The notes: generated by a model from the sequence alone, not told the origin. A DNA stretch of 64,000 nt from Pelobates cultripes (GCA_933207985.1 OW240913.1:352392459-352456458); one strand, 5' to 3'. Positions 27,821 to 39,724 are shown, counted from the stretch's first letter. Numbers and translations are program-made.

Positions 27821-28417
27821 CCGTAGGGCATCTCCACAGATATTAACCACACAAACAGAGGGCAAATATTGGCCAAGGCACTGACTTCTACTCACCCTAA
27901 AAATAAGCTTTCATCAAATAAATCATTTCTGACAATCATTATGGAACAATACCTTTTTGAACTCATTTGCTTGTCTTTCACATGCCTATAACGGTTTGGT
28001 TTTGTTATAACTTCCCTTGATGTGATGATTCATAAACCCCAGAGCTTGCCGATTGCCAATGAGTGTTGTAAAGAATAATTAGCAAAGTACATGTGTCACG
28101 TACAAAAGAAAAAATACATTTGTAACATGCTTCAAAGTACACTTTTTGTAGTTTAATCCCCCTCTTTTGTAATCGATGCATTTGCATTCTGAATGTAAGT
28201 TAATATATGGCATGCTCAAGTGTAATGGCAGGCTTCATGTTTCCATGACAACAGCATAAATCTGTGAGAGTGTTCTGTTTATGACAATCTAGGTGCAGAA
28301 TAATAGTGTTGAGATGTTGAAGCATTACTGTTACAACCTTAAACAATGCTGCTTGTATTTTAAATTAAACATCCAACTTGGTGTAAATGTAGTTCTAATT
28401 TGAGATTTTGTTTTCAG

Positions 28418-28504
28418 TTGGCAATGAAGCACTCTAAAGAAATGGATCAGTTAAAAAAAGTTCAAGAAGAATATTTGGAAATCCTTGAGAAGCAAAACGA
28501 ACAG
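28418..28504 (+). CDS. PLCB1: PLCB1 coding exon (about residues 1166-1194)
   Basis: An 87-nt exon, phase 0 at both ends, between acceptor TTTTGTTTTCAG and donor GTATTT. It encodes [20 protein letters not shown] then EILEKQNEQ. Because it ends in phase 0 it can join either the terminal exon (frame a) or the 37-nt optional exon at 29662. Confidence 0.95.
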
Positions 28505-28739
28505 GTATTTGTCCCCACCGCAGAGTGTCTGTATTCAATACATCACTGAATATTACATTGATAAATCGGAACAGTATCTGGCTAATCGTCTCTAATTATT
28601 GTGTTAGCAACTCTACCCCCAAATCGTATTTCTCTTGGTCTTTATTGGTGTATCGGTGTGTCTATGAATGACAGCCACGTGTTTTATTGCAGTATGAGTG
28701 AGGTCTATTTTAAAAAAAGCTGTACAAGATGATTACTAA

Positions 28740-28908
28740 CAGGGTTATTTACTAAAGGGAGAATTAAAAGTGAATTTAAATTTAAGGCCAAAGTATCCAA
28801 ACTGAAAGCATGCCGGATTTAGAGAATTCTTCCAGTTTGATATTTTGACCTTAGATTTGAAGTACACTTTGCATTCACCTTGAATTCTCACTTTAGCAAA
28901 TAATCCTG
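28740..28908. mobile_element. Fold-back MITE (AGAATTC family)
   Basis: CAGGGTTATTTACTAAAGGG with AGAATTAAAAGTGAATTT on the left; the inverse TGAATTCTCACTTTAGCAAA then TAATCCTG on the right. It is the closest relative of the copy at 25353. Confidence 0.75.
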
Positions 28909-29661
28909 TTAGTGAAACATTTAAAATGTGGCCAATTGAAAGAATGGTGTGTAGCAAATGTATCATGGGTTCCAGTGTTCTAAACCTAGAATGCCCAGTT
29001 CTTGGCCTTCCTGGCTTGTTGGATGACAATCCCAGAAGTTCTTATCACTTTCAGGCTGGAAGGGACTTACTGGTCTATAATCTCACACAGGTTGGGCAGA
29101 GAGGTTAAGCCTCAAAGTTCTAAATGAACAACATATGATTCAAAAATAAGTTTGGGAAGTAGTGTAGCAAAGTATTCTGAGATATATTTTTTATTTTATA
29201 TTTCCTTATCGATTACTGTGACATAGAGCAGTGGCTCACAGCCCAGTCCTCGGGCATCGATGGTCCAGGTTTTGCTTGTATCTCCATAGAAACAGAACTG
29301 TAAAATCCTTATGTTTTGTTCTGCCTTGATGGCCAGATTGGGAATAGAGCTTTGTCCCGTGTTTGCAAAAAAGGTGAGATCCTATGCATTGTCATCAAAT
29401 CCATTCTGATACAACAGGAACCGATAATTATATTGCTTTCATACGGTTTCCGTAAAAAAAAAGTATATCGAGTAATTTTACACCCGTAAGAACAAGTCAT
29501 ATTCTACTCATATTGTTTTGCATGAATCCATTATCTGTGAATTATAACATCTTATCCATTCATACATTTTGCTGGATGGCTTCAGATTTTACTTTTTTCT
29601 GTTTGCTTGCTTCATGTCACTCTTCATAATTTGACATTATTTGTTGTTTTTGTACAAACAG

Positions 29662-29698
29662 CTTTTGAACTCCTGTCATGCAGTGTCTCACTCACAAG
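29662..29698 (+). CDS. PLCB1: Optional PLCB1 exon (37 nt) that switches the frame of the terminal exon
   Basis: Bounded by acceptor TTTTTGTACAAACAG with pyrimidine-rich sequence upstream and donor ACAAG|GTATGA. After the previous exon (phase 0) it encodes LLNSCHAVSHSQ plus one base. That base joins GC of the terminal exon to give Gly and continues KGDAADGQNGGRDG... to a stop at 32124-32126. Length 37 shifts the frame by one. I recall a mammalian PLCB1 tail with similar LL-SCHAVS and GDAADG blocks. PLCB1 is known to have isoforms with different C-termini, but I cannot say which named isoform this is. Expression is not shown by sequence alone. Confidence 0.75.
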
Positions 29699-29944
29699 GT
29701 ATGATTTGTCCTGTCTCCATTATCCATTTGATTCATCCTGCGTTAAATTTTATTTTGTAACTAGTGAAAAAATTGTACTTTATGGCTCATTTAATGTGTA
29801 TCTATTGTTTTCTGTGTAATATTATGATTTTCATTTTATTGTAATATTTGATGAACGTGCTAGAACAATGTTTGTTTATTTTTGTACATGAATAATGTTT
29901 ACTTTATTTTATGTGTTTTATAGTTTTGAAGAGTTTGAAGTGTA

Positions 29945-31095
29945 AATTTTAGACTTGGGCATTTGTTTTTGGACAAACATGTTTTGTCTGAATTTCTGCA
30001 ATACGTACTTTCGTCCGAAAGACAATAGGACTAATGCAAGTTACAATGAATGAAATGAAGAATAAATTGCTTGTTATATTCGTCCATGCAATTCGTTCTT
30101 TCGTTCTTTTGTTTTAGTTATTATAAGGATGGAGCAACCGGCTCACGACTCCCTTCTTGTAATGTTTAAATCCCCCCAAGTTCCCTCACCCTTGGCCTAT
30201 AGGGGTCAATATGATCCTCATATTAGTATAGGGAGGAAAAATCCTCCCTTCTACCACTAACCACTATGCAAAGAGTAGGAGCATGTCTATTGCTGCCCGG
30301 TTACTAATACAATAAAGAGGGGCCATGCCTAATGAAGGGCACCTAATGAAATAATTAACTATAAGGGGCATAGTGTCTTTTCCGTACCACGCTAGTGGGG
30401 ATAATTAAACTAAACTGGGTGGTCAGTCTCGAGATTTACCTATCAAAGTTTTATGACTCAAATTATTTATAAGGCTTTCCAAATCCTGCAAGCTCAGTCT
30501 GCACTTGCCCTCGTGGGGTGAATGTCTTTGGGTTTTTTTCTCTGTTTTTTTAAAGGTCCTTTTTTAATTTAGCTTATAGCCACTCCCTCAATATTATTAG
30601 AATAAAGGGAAAGGTAGGGTATTTTTTAATGGGGGTGACTAAGGTGTTGTAGACAAGGGGGCCCCTCTGCTGACAGAGGGTTGAGGCTGGCATGAACAAT
30701 AGGTCAAACCCCCACTGTATTATTTAGGGTCCCCGCTTGTTGCCATTTGCTGGAGTTTGGGGGGGCATTAGATCCTTCCCTCCCACTTTATTAGTTATTT
30801 AGGGCCCTTACCCACTACACAATTATTATTAAGTGCCCCTACCCATTGCTAATGGGTTTGGGCTGGAGAGGGACAATAGGTCCACCTCCCTATTTAGTTT
30901 AATAATGAAATCCTAAAACTACAATAACGGCCAAATTTCACCTGAAAATGATTGAACAAATGGATGAAATTCAGTTCGGAACAAACACATTTTTTTTCCG
31001 TCCAAATGTATTCTGTGACAAAGGGTTGGGGCTGGCATGACCAATAGGTCCAACCCTCACTGTATTATTTAGGGCCCCCACCTGTCGCCATAAAG
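29945..31095. repeat. Interspersed-repeat block with three internal direct repeats
   Basis: Similar segments recur near 30670-30745, 30850-30895 and 31020-31090, sharing GGGGCTGGCATGA-CAATAGG, CACTGTATTATTTAGGG and a CGCCAT-like end. The outer parts carry TTCGTCC/GGACGAA-like motifs. No ORF is recognised and the family is unknown to me. Confidence 0.45.
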
Positions 31096-31337
31096 TAAAC
31101 AAGGAAACAAATATTGAAGGACCACAAATTAAAAATATATCTTTATATCTCTTGTGGGTCATTAAATTGGGAATTGCCAAGAATTCAAAATGAATTTTTT
31201 GCTAAAAGAACAACCCAAAAACAAAACCTCACTTCGAAAATGTTTCCACTTCAGGTATAATGGCCTAAAATTTGAATTTCATTTTAAATTCCTGACAGTT
31301 CACAATTTAGTGTAAGACTCATTGCATATACATCCTT

Positions 31338-31786
31338 AAAAGGACACACTAGGCACCAGAACCACTACAGCCTAACGTGGTATTTCTGAAACAAAGAGAC
31401 TGTCCCTGCAGGTTGTGTAAATGATGTTGCTTCTGAGAAAAGGCAGTGCTATCACCAACTCTAGTGGGTATCACTTGGGCATCCTGGGTTCAATCCTGCA
31501 AAGATTGCAGTGCCAACGTTTGGCTTCTCAACACTCTGCATAGAGACGCTGTACACTTCCCTATAGAGATGCTTTGAGACAATGAATCTCCATGACGAGA
31601 TGCTGATTGGCGCAGTGCAGCAATTGCCTCCGATGCGCACTAGCCACTTATTGCTTCTCTCTGGAATAAAGATACAAAAAAAAGGAGGCTACAGGTAAGT
31701 AAAACTATTTATGTAACTTAGTTAAGGGAGCCCTGGATATCGAAAAAAATTAGTGTACTACTCTGTTAGGTATAAATGTTTCTTTA
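31338..31786. mobile_element. MITE-like element (AAAGGACAC ends)
   Basis: The left end TTAAAAGGACACACTAGGCA is followed by CCAGAACCACTACAGCC; the right end is AGGTATAAATGTTTCTTTAA. It resembles elements at 3093, 17953 and 41184. Confidence 0.4.
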
Positions 31787-32007
31787 AGTCAGGCGCATGA
31801 GGCGGAGTCACTAAAGACATATTTTAGCAATGCTAGCAGCATGTTCCATTATGATCCCAGATTCATTAAAACAACCTGACCTTTCATTGTGTGATGCCAA
31901 ACATGATTTAAAACACACCTCGTTTGCTTTCTTCTAAATGTCCAATATAAGCAGCATCGTGTGTTTTTTCTGCATATGCTATTTTGTCAAGATTACATGG
32001 GTTGTTT

Positions 32008-32037
32008 TTTTTTTTTGTGTGTGTGTTTGTGCTTTAG
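32008..32037 (+). promoter_or_regulatory. PLCB1: T-run plus GT-repeat tract before the terminal splice acceptor
   Basis: The acceptor of the terminal exon is preceded by a T-run and (GT)n and ends TTTGTGCTTTAG. This acceptor serves both predicted tails. U-rich and UG-rich tracts are known binding sites for splicing regulators such as PTB and CELF proteins; a role here is only inferred. Confidence 0.35.
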
Positions 32038-32106
32038 GCAAAGGAGATGCAGCAGATGGTCAAAATGGAGGCAGAGATGGGACGCAGGCCAGCAACAGTT
32101 GTGTAA
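32038..32106 (+). CDS. PLCB1: PLCB1 terminal coding exon, main frame (about residues 1195-1216)
   Basis: After acceptor GTGCTTTAG it encodes AKEMQQMVKMEAEMGRRPAT then VV and stops at TAA (32104-32106). This is the main PLC-beta1 C-terminus as in mammals, with Met/Gly changes. It follows the phase-0 end of the exon at 28504. Confidence 0.97.
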   Translation, partial: AKEMQQMVKMEAEMGRRPATVV

Positions 32107-32126
32107 GACTGCAAAATGCCAACTGA
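32038..32126 (+). CDS. PLCB1: PLCB1 terminal exon read in the alternative frame
   Basis: Entered after the 37-nt exon, the same bases are read one position over. The split Gly is followed by KGDAADGQNGGRDGTQASN, then SCVRLQNAN and TGA at 32124-32126. The frame stays open past the main-frame TAA. The tail is Gly/Asp/Asn-rich and quite unlike the helical main tail. Confidence 0.7.
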
Positions 32127-33855
32127 AGTCGAAAAACAATTCACTGTCCTTTTAAAGAACACTGTAAAATACAGACCACAAACACTGACGACGAAGCGTG
32201 CTCTTATGTTGTACCCCTTTGTCTAGGCAAGACACAAAAAGTGGTGATTTAAAGACTGGCATCTTTCCCTTTAACATTTTGAGCACTGTAATATTTATTC
32301 TAAAGAATTATAATTCTAAACTTCGAAGAGATATTTTTTACTAAGGATAAACCATTTGTTAATATTTTTTTATTATTTGCAGCCTGTGTCATCTGGTCTC
32401 TGTTAAATAGTTTTTGTTTTGTTTTGTTTTTACTTTAACTGATACTGAGAAAAATGCAAATCTTTTTTATGTTTTTTTTTCTTTTTGTATTTTATTGAAG
32501 CTCTATCTAAGCTTCTCTACTTATGGCAACTATGCTAAATGTGTTTTATGTCTGATGGCTGTCAGCAAAGTTCACTAAGTAGTGCTACTGAAAAAAAAAC
32601 CTATGTTTATGAAGAATGAATCAAGTACCTTCCAGCGCAGCGTGCTAGAACACTGGTGTCACTTTTTATTTGCGATCTTTGGGATTTGTGAGGATAGGCA
32701 AATAGAGTTGTGTGATTTTTTTTATTTTTTTTAATTTATTTTTTTAACATTAAATCAGCGTACTCAGAAGTACAGTGCACATAACAGAAATTGTCCTGTT
32801 TTGACAATACTCAACAAGCACAAAGTGTTCCCATCTATAAAGCATCCCCCAAAACTACTTTTCTCTAAAGCTGTGCTTGCAGACAACTTAGCAGTTTTTG
32901 TTAAATTGTATACTTAAGGCAGAGCAGGGCATAGAGAACAAAACACTGAAAGTGAATGGGTGTTTGTTGATCAGAAATACAAATTGCCTACTGTATCCAA
33001 GCAATTTTCTTGTTCTGTTTTGCGTGGGATGCAAGAAAATGACTTTTTTTTCTGATTCATGTACTATTCCTTTCTACCCCTTTGCATGGCTTTGTTCTAT
33101 AGGACTGTATAATTTATCCATACGGCCACGCAAAGCAGAGCTAAATTCATCTGTTCGACTACAAGTCTCATGATTCTTGGTTTTGTAGCTAAACAATTTC
33201 TTGGATTTATGGGGGTTATTTTTTTAGAACAGTTAGAGTGTGAGAAAGAAAAAGTTATTAATGGATATACTGGCTATTCAATGATAAGCATGTATTCAAA
33301 GTGGCACTTTGAAATATTAGTATGTTAGGAGTTTATTATAGATAGAACACTTTAAGGACACTTGTTCTGAGAAAAACAGAAATTCAGTCCCTTTTAAACC
33401 GTTGAAATATATTTTGTTTTAGTGTCAGAGAAATGCGCACAGCCCTTGTATTCCATGCTTCTGGCTTTTTGGGGGATGTATTGATTAATAATGAGTGGTG
33501 GTGGATTTAAAAATCAAGGCCAAAGAATTACGCAAAACAATTTTTAGCGAATAAACCCTTTTTAAATTTTACTAACACACGGTGAAGATGCATAACAGTG
33601 TTGCTGGGTCAACATTGATGCAGTCATGCCCATATTAGCACATGTGCTTATGAATAATATTAGCGCTGGACAGAAAGCATGACAAAAAGTGGACTAATCA
33701 GGGCTGTGTCTTAACAGCGTTGTTGCCATTGATTTACGGTATATTTATATATATGTGCAATAGTGCAACAAGCTTGACATCATTTTTAGAGCTAAAGTGT
33801 TGGGTTTATCGCTACTGTATAAAAAAAATAAAACAATTGGGGAATTTTGCAATTA
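32107..33855 (+). other. PLCB1: PLCB1 3' UTR (extent uncertain)
   Basis: Non-repetitive AT-rich sequence follows the stop. AATAAA occurs at 33550-33555 and at 33827-33832, the latter followed within about 25-50 bases by T-rich TTTTCTGACATGTTTTTT. Any of these, or later ones at 35364 and 35442, may be used. Confidence 0.5.
33827..33832 (+). terminator. PLCB1: Candidate poly(A) signal
   Basis: AATAAA about 1.7 kb after the stop, with a T-rich/TG element downstream. The choice among several AATAAA sites is a guess. Confidence 0.4.
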
Positions 33856-36800
33856 TTTGAGTTTTCTGACATGTTTTTTATTAAAGACATATTCTTATCA
33901 ATAAAACCTCTTTATACAAATTACTAAACAGCAACCTAAAATGAGACAAAAGCAATTATGTTTTTTTTTTTTTTTTTTTATTCTTTATTTATACATTTTT
34001 CCAGAGTCTCAAATTATTGCGTTTTTTTTTTTTTTGTGGTTATTCTTGTATTTTTAGATTTCTATACTGAAAAGCCCAACTTGCACCAAAGATTCGTGGT
34101 TATTTTGAGCTGCAATCTTAAAGCTATGTTTTTAATTTAAATATGAAATACTTGAATTTTAAGAGCTGCATAACAGGACACTGTAAAGTCAAGTGTAACT
34201 GGTATGTTTTATATTATTTTTGTCCCTGACACAAAAACAAATACCTTGTTGGAAGTTGACAAAATGTTTTAAAGCAATAAGTACAACCAGATTGACCCCT
34301 TTGAGATCAGTGCTCAGATGTTAAATGGATCATGCATTAGGCACTTTAAGATAAGTTTACATCTAATATTGTATAAAAAAATGCATATTCATATTAATGC
34401 TGCAGATTTCTGGTGTTAGTTTGTTGTATTTTGAAACACTGCAAATTGGGAATGGCAAGTTTGTAACTGTGAAGATACATATAGAGTATTTAAATATACT
34501 TGTTTGGAAAAACTGAAGACTACCCATGTTAATGCGGGGAAAAGTTTGTAAATCAAAATGTTTGCATGTTCTACAAAATATGGTGATAACTTTATGCATA
34601 AAATCCTAGCCATGCTGTAATTCTGTAAATCTGTTCTTATGTATGACACAGGATATTATTTAAATACCAAATATTTAGATTTTTTTTTCTTTCTTTATAT
34701 TTTATTACTGTATTTTTACCTTTTTGAGCACCAAGGTGACAGATCAATATATTGGTCCAACCTGGTTTCCAAAGGGTTAATATATGCAGTTGTGTGGCCA
34801 TTTAAGATTTGTGGGGTATTTTTTCATATGTAAAATAAGTTCACAGGAAAAAAAAAATTGTATGCAGATTTTCTAAAGAGACAATGTTCTATGTTTGATA
34901 ATTGTTCAAACAGTTTGCTAGGGTATCTACTTGCATGGTCCCACAGCCTGCGATATTTAAATTCCAGACAAGTGCATGTATTGGTAAAGTTACTAGCAAC
35001 AAATCCATGTTGTCGGTACAAATATGAACCATATTAAGAAACTAGTAGATTAGAGCAAACTTATTAACGAATTTTGATGTTCTGAACACCAGTCCTTTGT
35101 ATGTCCCTGTCTGTCAGGCGCACCCTCAATATTTAGTATCCTTCCCTTTTATAGTCATTCTGCATTTGGGTGGAACTTGTTCCTTTAACCCTTAGAGGCC
35201 CAAAGGGACATACAGAGAAATGCAAAGTAAAATACCAGTTTTGCTCTCCAATGGATGGATTTACTAATGGATTTAATTGAGAAATGCAAAATCTTTAGGA
35301 AATATGTTTATTATACTACCTTACCTATTCATCAGCTTGAATATGTGGATCTTGAAGGGTAAGAATAAAATTTGTAATGTCTTTCAAAATAGTTTTTTGA
35401 TAAACAGGGGCAGGTTGGCAAATTGCTGTCTAAGGCCAGTCAATAAAGTGTAGTACCAAAAACAAACCACTATTTGGCACTGTGAAAACTAACAAACATA
35501 TTCTGACTAGTTTATACAATACAACACAATTGTTCAATACAATAGTTCAAAGTGAGGCTGCATAGAATTCCCATAACAGAGGTATAACAATGATCCAATA
35601 ATTGTAATAATTGTACACCTGAGATGCCCCTAGTGGACAAGTGCATAGCTGCAGGTAAGAAATGACTGGGTCTCTGTTATGCCTAACATGACTGGCTGTT
35701 TGAATCTGGTGATGATTTATATATCTATATAATATGCAAACCAAATGGCAATGAAATATATAGATTAGCAATTAAAAATCAAAGCAAAAATACCACTGTT
35801 TTGTACAACCTACTTTAAGGATGTGACTCTCACCACAGGTTAGCCATGTGCACATTGTGTCCATGCAAATGAACTGCCATCTTTTGCAATTAGTCCCAGG
35901 AACAAAGTATTTCAAAAGAGACTGCAGAGGATTATGGTTTGTGTCCGTCACGTCATGTGCACACGACAAACTTCTATGCAGCTAGGTAGCTGCCAAAGCC
36001 TTCATGTCAATATGTTGCAAAAATTCCACTTTTAAAATTCTTTCACTTAAAAGAAGCCCCATCCTGTTCGATCTTCTTTCATCTTGTCAACCTGCCCGTG
36101 TTGGTATAACTTAGTAAATATGGAGAGAGAAAAAAAATTAAGCATTTTTAAAAATGTAAAAAACTGCAAATTGCAACATTACCTGAAAAAGGGAATCTGG
36201 TATTTTTAGTGACCTTGATCCTCTTAATGAATTGTTGGCAAAATATTCTAACACCGTTGTACTATCAATCTTCATTAAAATATTTTGTTATATATTTACA
36301 ACAATTTGTAATATGTATATGTTATATAGATTTTTATGATGTTTTGCGGACACTGTGACACCCAATCAGAGAAATGCATATAATAGCTTACCTTAACAGT
36401 TTGCCTTTTTGTGCCTAAATCTTCTAGTAACTAGTATTGGTCTTCCACTTGCTCACGGTGGCCTTCAATTTCCTTTTATCTTGCTATTGATGGGTCTGTT
36501 TCTCTGTATTTGTGAACCCCTTGTTAAACATATTTACATTATTTTATTTTTTTTTTTTTTTTATTATTCGTTTTTTTTAAATACGTTGTGTGGGTATTGT
36601 GATGACATGTTTTGCTGAAGCTTTAAAGGATCCGGAAACCCTTTTAACAAATTCGACTTATATTAAAACTGTGTCGATGCACATTTATGTTGGTTAATGC
36701 ATCGCTGGTAACACCTCTAAAAATGTAAACCTTCCATGGTCAATGAAAAGAACCATATTGAATTGGGTATACTGCAGGACATACATAAAAACAAGAGAAA

Positions 36801-37000
36801 ATGTCAAATGTATAGTTCGTAGTGACACAATTATTAAGATTATTACAAACGACCGTAAGTCTTGATATCTCATTTCTTGGCAAGTTTAAGAGTCCGAAGA
36901 AAATGTGAAAGAAAAATGTATTATTTTTACAGGATACCTAAAAGGTGCATTCTTGTTCGACCTTCAGTTCATTCTTTGTGTAGCGATATGACATCACAAA
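33856..37000 (+). other. Distal 3' UTR or intergenic DNA
   Basis: AT-rich DNA with long T-runs (33962-33979, 34022-34035, 36547-36562) and further AATAAA motifs at 35364-35369 and 35442-35447. No repeat family and no coding sequence are recognised. If the distal signals are used, the PLCB1 transcript extends to about 35470. Confidence 0.5.
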
Positions 37001-37282
37001 TTAGTGTTTCAATAACTGCTTCATCTTATTAAAGTGGTTATAGAGACTGAATTCTCCTGGTACTGTCCTTCTAGTTGCCATTTTTACTGTTTTATTGCTA
37101 GACAAGAGTCCACAGAAGCCCACCCCTGCTGTGCTACTTGGGCTAACTTGGTCTTCGTTTATATCGATCAACACATCATGTTTACTATTTTTCAAATTTG
37201 ATGAACATCCAGGAAAAGATGCTTTTTCCAATTTCCTGTCATAGCAACGTCGCCAGAACACTACGAAAGGTACCGAGTACAC
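37001..37282 (-). CDS. Unassigned ORF, possible terminal coding exon
   Basis: A 93-codon minus-strand ORF that does not lie in simple repeat. From a possible acceptor (CTTTCGTAG on the minus strand, near 37264) it reads FWRRCYDRKLEKASFPG, later DVLIDINEDQVSPSSTAGVG and FSLYNHFNKMKQLLKH, then stop. Composition is protein-like, but I do not recognise the family. It lies about 5 kb beyond the PLCB1 stop in convergent orientation. No partner exons and no clear poly(A) signal were found. It could equally be chance or a decayed pseudogene. Confidence 0.2.
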   Translation of the reverse strand: MYSVPFVVFWRRCYDRKLEKASFPGCSSNLKNSKHDVLIDINEDQVSPSSTAGVGFCGLLSSNKTVKMATRRTVPGEFSLYNHFNKMKQLLKH

Positions 37283-37669
37283 TTTACCTCACATTCCCTG
37301 AGCAAATTGCCTTTAGTGTTCCCACACACCTAATTTTCTAAATTTGCCGAGTGTTTATTGAAAACTACACCATAGTTATAGGTAAATTTTTAGTTCTTAC
37401 TTGTAATAAGATTTTATTTATTTTTTAAATATAGGATGTATGGAGAGGTTGCAATCATAAACTTCTGTTGTAGTTTTGACAACTTGATGAGACGGGCATA
37501 ATATTATGTTCCCATTAAAACTCTTTCCTTCTGAGCTCCTCTGTGCTTAGTTAGTGTTGTGCTATAACGGGAACTCTCCTGCACTGAAATTGGGTTGGAT
37601 ATAGAGATGAAGCAATATGAATCTCTTTAAGGAATTTGGAGTGTGTCCATGAAACAGTTCGAAAGGAAG

Positions 37670-37722
<53 letters not shown>

Positions 37723-38797
37723 TTATGTTTGTGTGTTATCCTTCACATATGTTTAAATACCTGACCCTAGCAGTCAGTTATAACCAGATTTTAAATCAAA
37801 CCACCAGCCACGCTGACGTTTTGCTTGGAGATATGCCATGCTTGGATTGAGTGGACTACGCAGAAAGCTTGAATCCATCCCGATCCTGAAGTACGACCAA
37901 TGATGCTCTTTAATTAACATTCTAAATTAAAAATCAGTCAAGTTTCTAGAATTCCAAAGAATGAGGGATAACACTTATATATGAATTAACTAACATGAAA
38001 CTTTAAACTTTGGTCTTAATAAAGTGTAATAAACATCAAATGTTGTCTGGAAAAAGACTGTCATGTTAGCAAACTATGGAACCTGTTTATGCTGCTTACA
38101 TACAACATACCTGTTTTCGTGGAACTAGACCAGGTAAATATCTGACCTCAATAAATAAATATTACCCATATTTATCACGTGTTCTAACTAAAGGATTGTC
38201 TCCAAAACCTGTCCTCAGGAACCACCAACAGGTTTGGAGTTTCTGTAGCGTTTGTCAGTATGTCAATCATTTTCATTGTGACACAGAAAACTACACTGTG
38301 TAGTGTACAGGTAAGGAAAACATCATATGCTGACTGTATGTGGGTCCTAAGTAAGGGTTAAAGTATGTAGAGCAGTATTAAACCGTGTTTACAAAAATAT
38401 TCTGTGACTCAGAGTAAGTCATTTTTCTCTTGGTCTTGATGGTAACGTATTTCTTAGAACAATGATGGCAAAACTATACCCAAATGACAACAATGGAACT
38501 CAGAGGACATACAGATGGCCTTCCATGTGTGCCCATAGTATAGTGTTCAGTCTGAAAGACTTGCAAGGTTATTTACTTAAGTGAGAATTCAAAGTAAATT
38601 TCACAATTAAAGGCTTATGTCCATATATATGCTCTGTATGTGCACACCCAGCTTGCTACTCCTTGGGTCACTGCAGGATACAGGCTGATGGCATAACCTT
38701 GCTACCCCTAGGGTCACTGCAAGTAAATCCATGGGAAAGTACAAGATAACAGAGTTGTACGTTAACCCTGTCAGTGATGGAATGTTAGACAATGCCA
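37283..38797. other. Intergenic DNA with a (GT)n(AT)n microsatellite
   Basis: Positions 37671-37716 are (GT)n followed by (AT)n. A small AGAATTC-family fragment lies at about 38567-38610. The rest is unassigned. Confidence 0.6.
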
Positions 38798-39248
38798 TAT
38801 TAAAGGATCACTATAGTGTCAGGAAAACTATACAACCCTTAGTCGTCACCCCCCACCCTCAGGGCCCCACTCCCTTGGTGCTTAAGGCATTAAAACCCAT
38901 TCAGTTACTTACATTAATCCAGCGCCGGGCTCCCTGGGCGCTGGTGACCTCTCCTCCTACTCCGACGTCGGCTCCAGAGTGGCAAACAGTCCATAGGAAA
39001 GCATTTCTAAATGCTTTCCTATGGACTTTCTGCACGCTGAATGCGATTTTCACATCCAGCGTCGCAGAAGCGCCTCTAGCGGCTGTCAGGAAGACAGCCA
39101 CTAGAGGACAGGCTGGATTAACCCTGCTATATAAACATAGCAGTTTCTCTGAAACTGCTATCTTTACATCTGAAGGGTTAAAACCTGGGGAACCCAGACC
39201 ACTTTATTGAGCTGAAGTGGTCTGGCTGACTATAGTGTCCCTATAATC
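38798..39248. mobile_element. Fold-back nonautonomous DNA element
   Basis: The left end TTAAAGGATCACTATAGTGT and the right end (reversed GGGACACTATAGTCAGCCAG) are inverted. Inner inverted segments also occur: GTCCATAGGAAAGCATTT with its inverse near 38990-39030, and CTGTC/CCACTAGAGG near 39085-39110. The plus-strand ORF over it is not a gene. Confidence 0.65.
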
Positions 39249-39724
39249 CTTGCAATCCACATGCTCTGTATGTGCATGCCCAGCCTGCTACCCCTTGGAT
39301 CACTGCAGGAAATATGGTGATGATCTTGCTACCTGTAGGGTCACATCAAGTAAAACCCCCAGTCACTAAAGAGGTATCTTTAGGGAGTCACCCTTGCACA
39401 GGGCCATGTACTGAAGACTTTCTAAGAGAGAGGTGGAACTCCCTTGAGGCAGAAGGTAACAACCCACAGGTAAGACAAAAAGTAAAACTCTAGTCTTCGA
39501 ATGACTAAGTCTGACCTAGGGATAGGACAAGAACAAAATAAACTGAGGGTGTAAAGTTAGGAAGGATTACTCATACTGTTTGTTTTAATTAGGTTCCTGT
39601 CTAATTGGGGATAGGGAGGAGCTACCTACTGTTGTGCTGCATATATTACATATATAAAACCAAGCGGGGCTGTACTCACCTGAATATGCATATATTATAG
39701 GGTGCTGCTGGGGAAAATTCATAC

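Larger units (their letters stand above)
24983..28417 (+). other. PLCB1: PLCB1 intron with three MITEs
   Basis: Contents: an AGAATTC-family MITE (25353-25513), another fold-back MITE (25686-25850), a hAT MITE (27684-27820), and probable older repeats near 26470-26760 and 27060-27600 that I could not assign. The acceptor is TTTTGTTTTCAG. Confidence 0.65.
28505..32037 (+). other. PLCB1: Last PLCB1 intron(s), with optional exon
   Basis: Contents: a fold-back MITE (28740-28908), the 37-nt optional exon (29662-29698), a repeat-derived block (29945-31095) and a MITE of the AAAGGACAC family (31338-31786). A T-rich/GT-rich tract precedes the terminal acceptor. Confidence 0.7.

Noticed and set aside
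31938..32126. ORF starting MSNISSIVCFF as an independent small gene
   Set aside because: The upstream half is intron. Only the part after 32038 is meaningful, as the alternative frame of the PLCB1 terminal exon.
38731..39210. 159-codon ORF
   Set aside because: It lies across a fold-back element with internal inverted repeats; the minus strand has a matching ORF (38901-39101). No protein similarity is recognisable.
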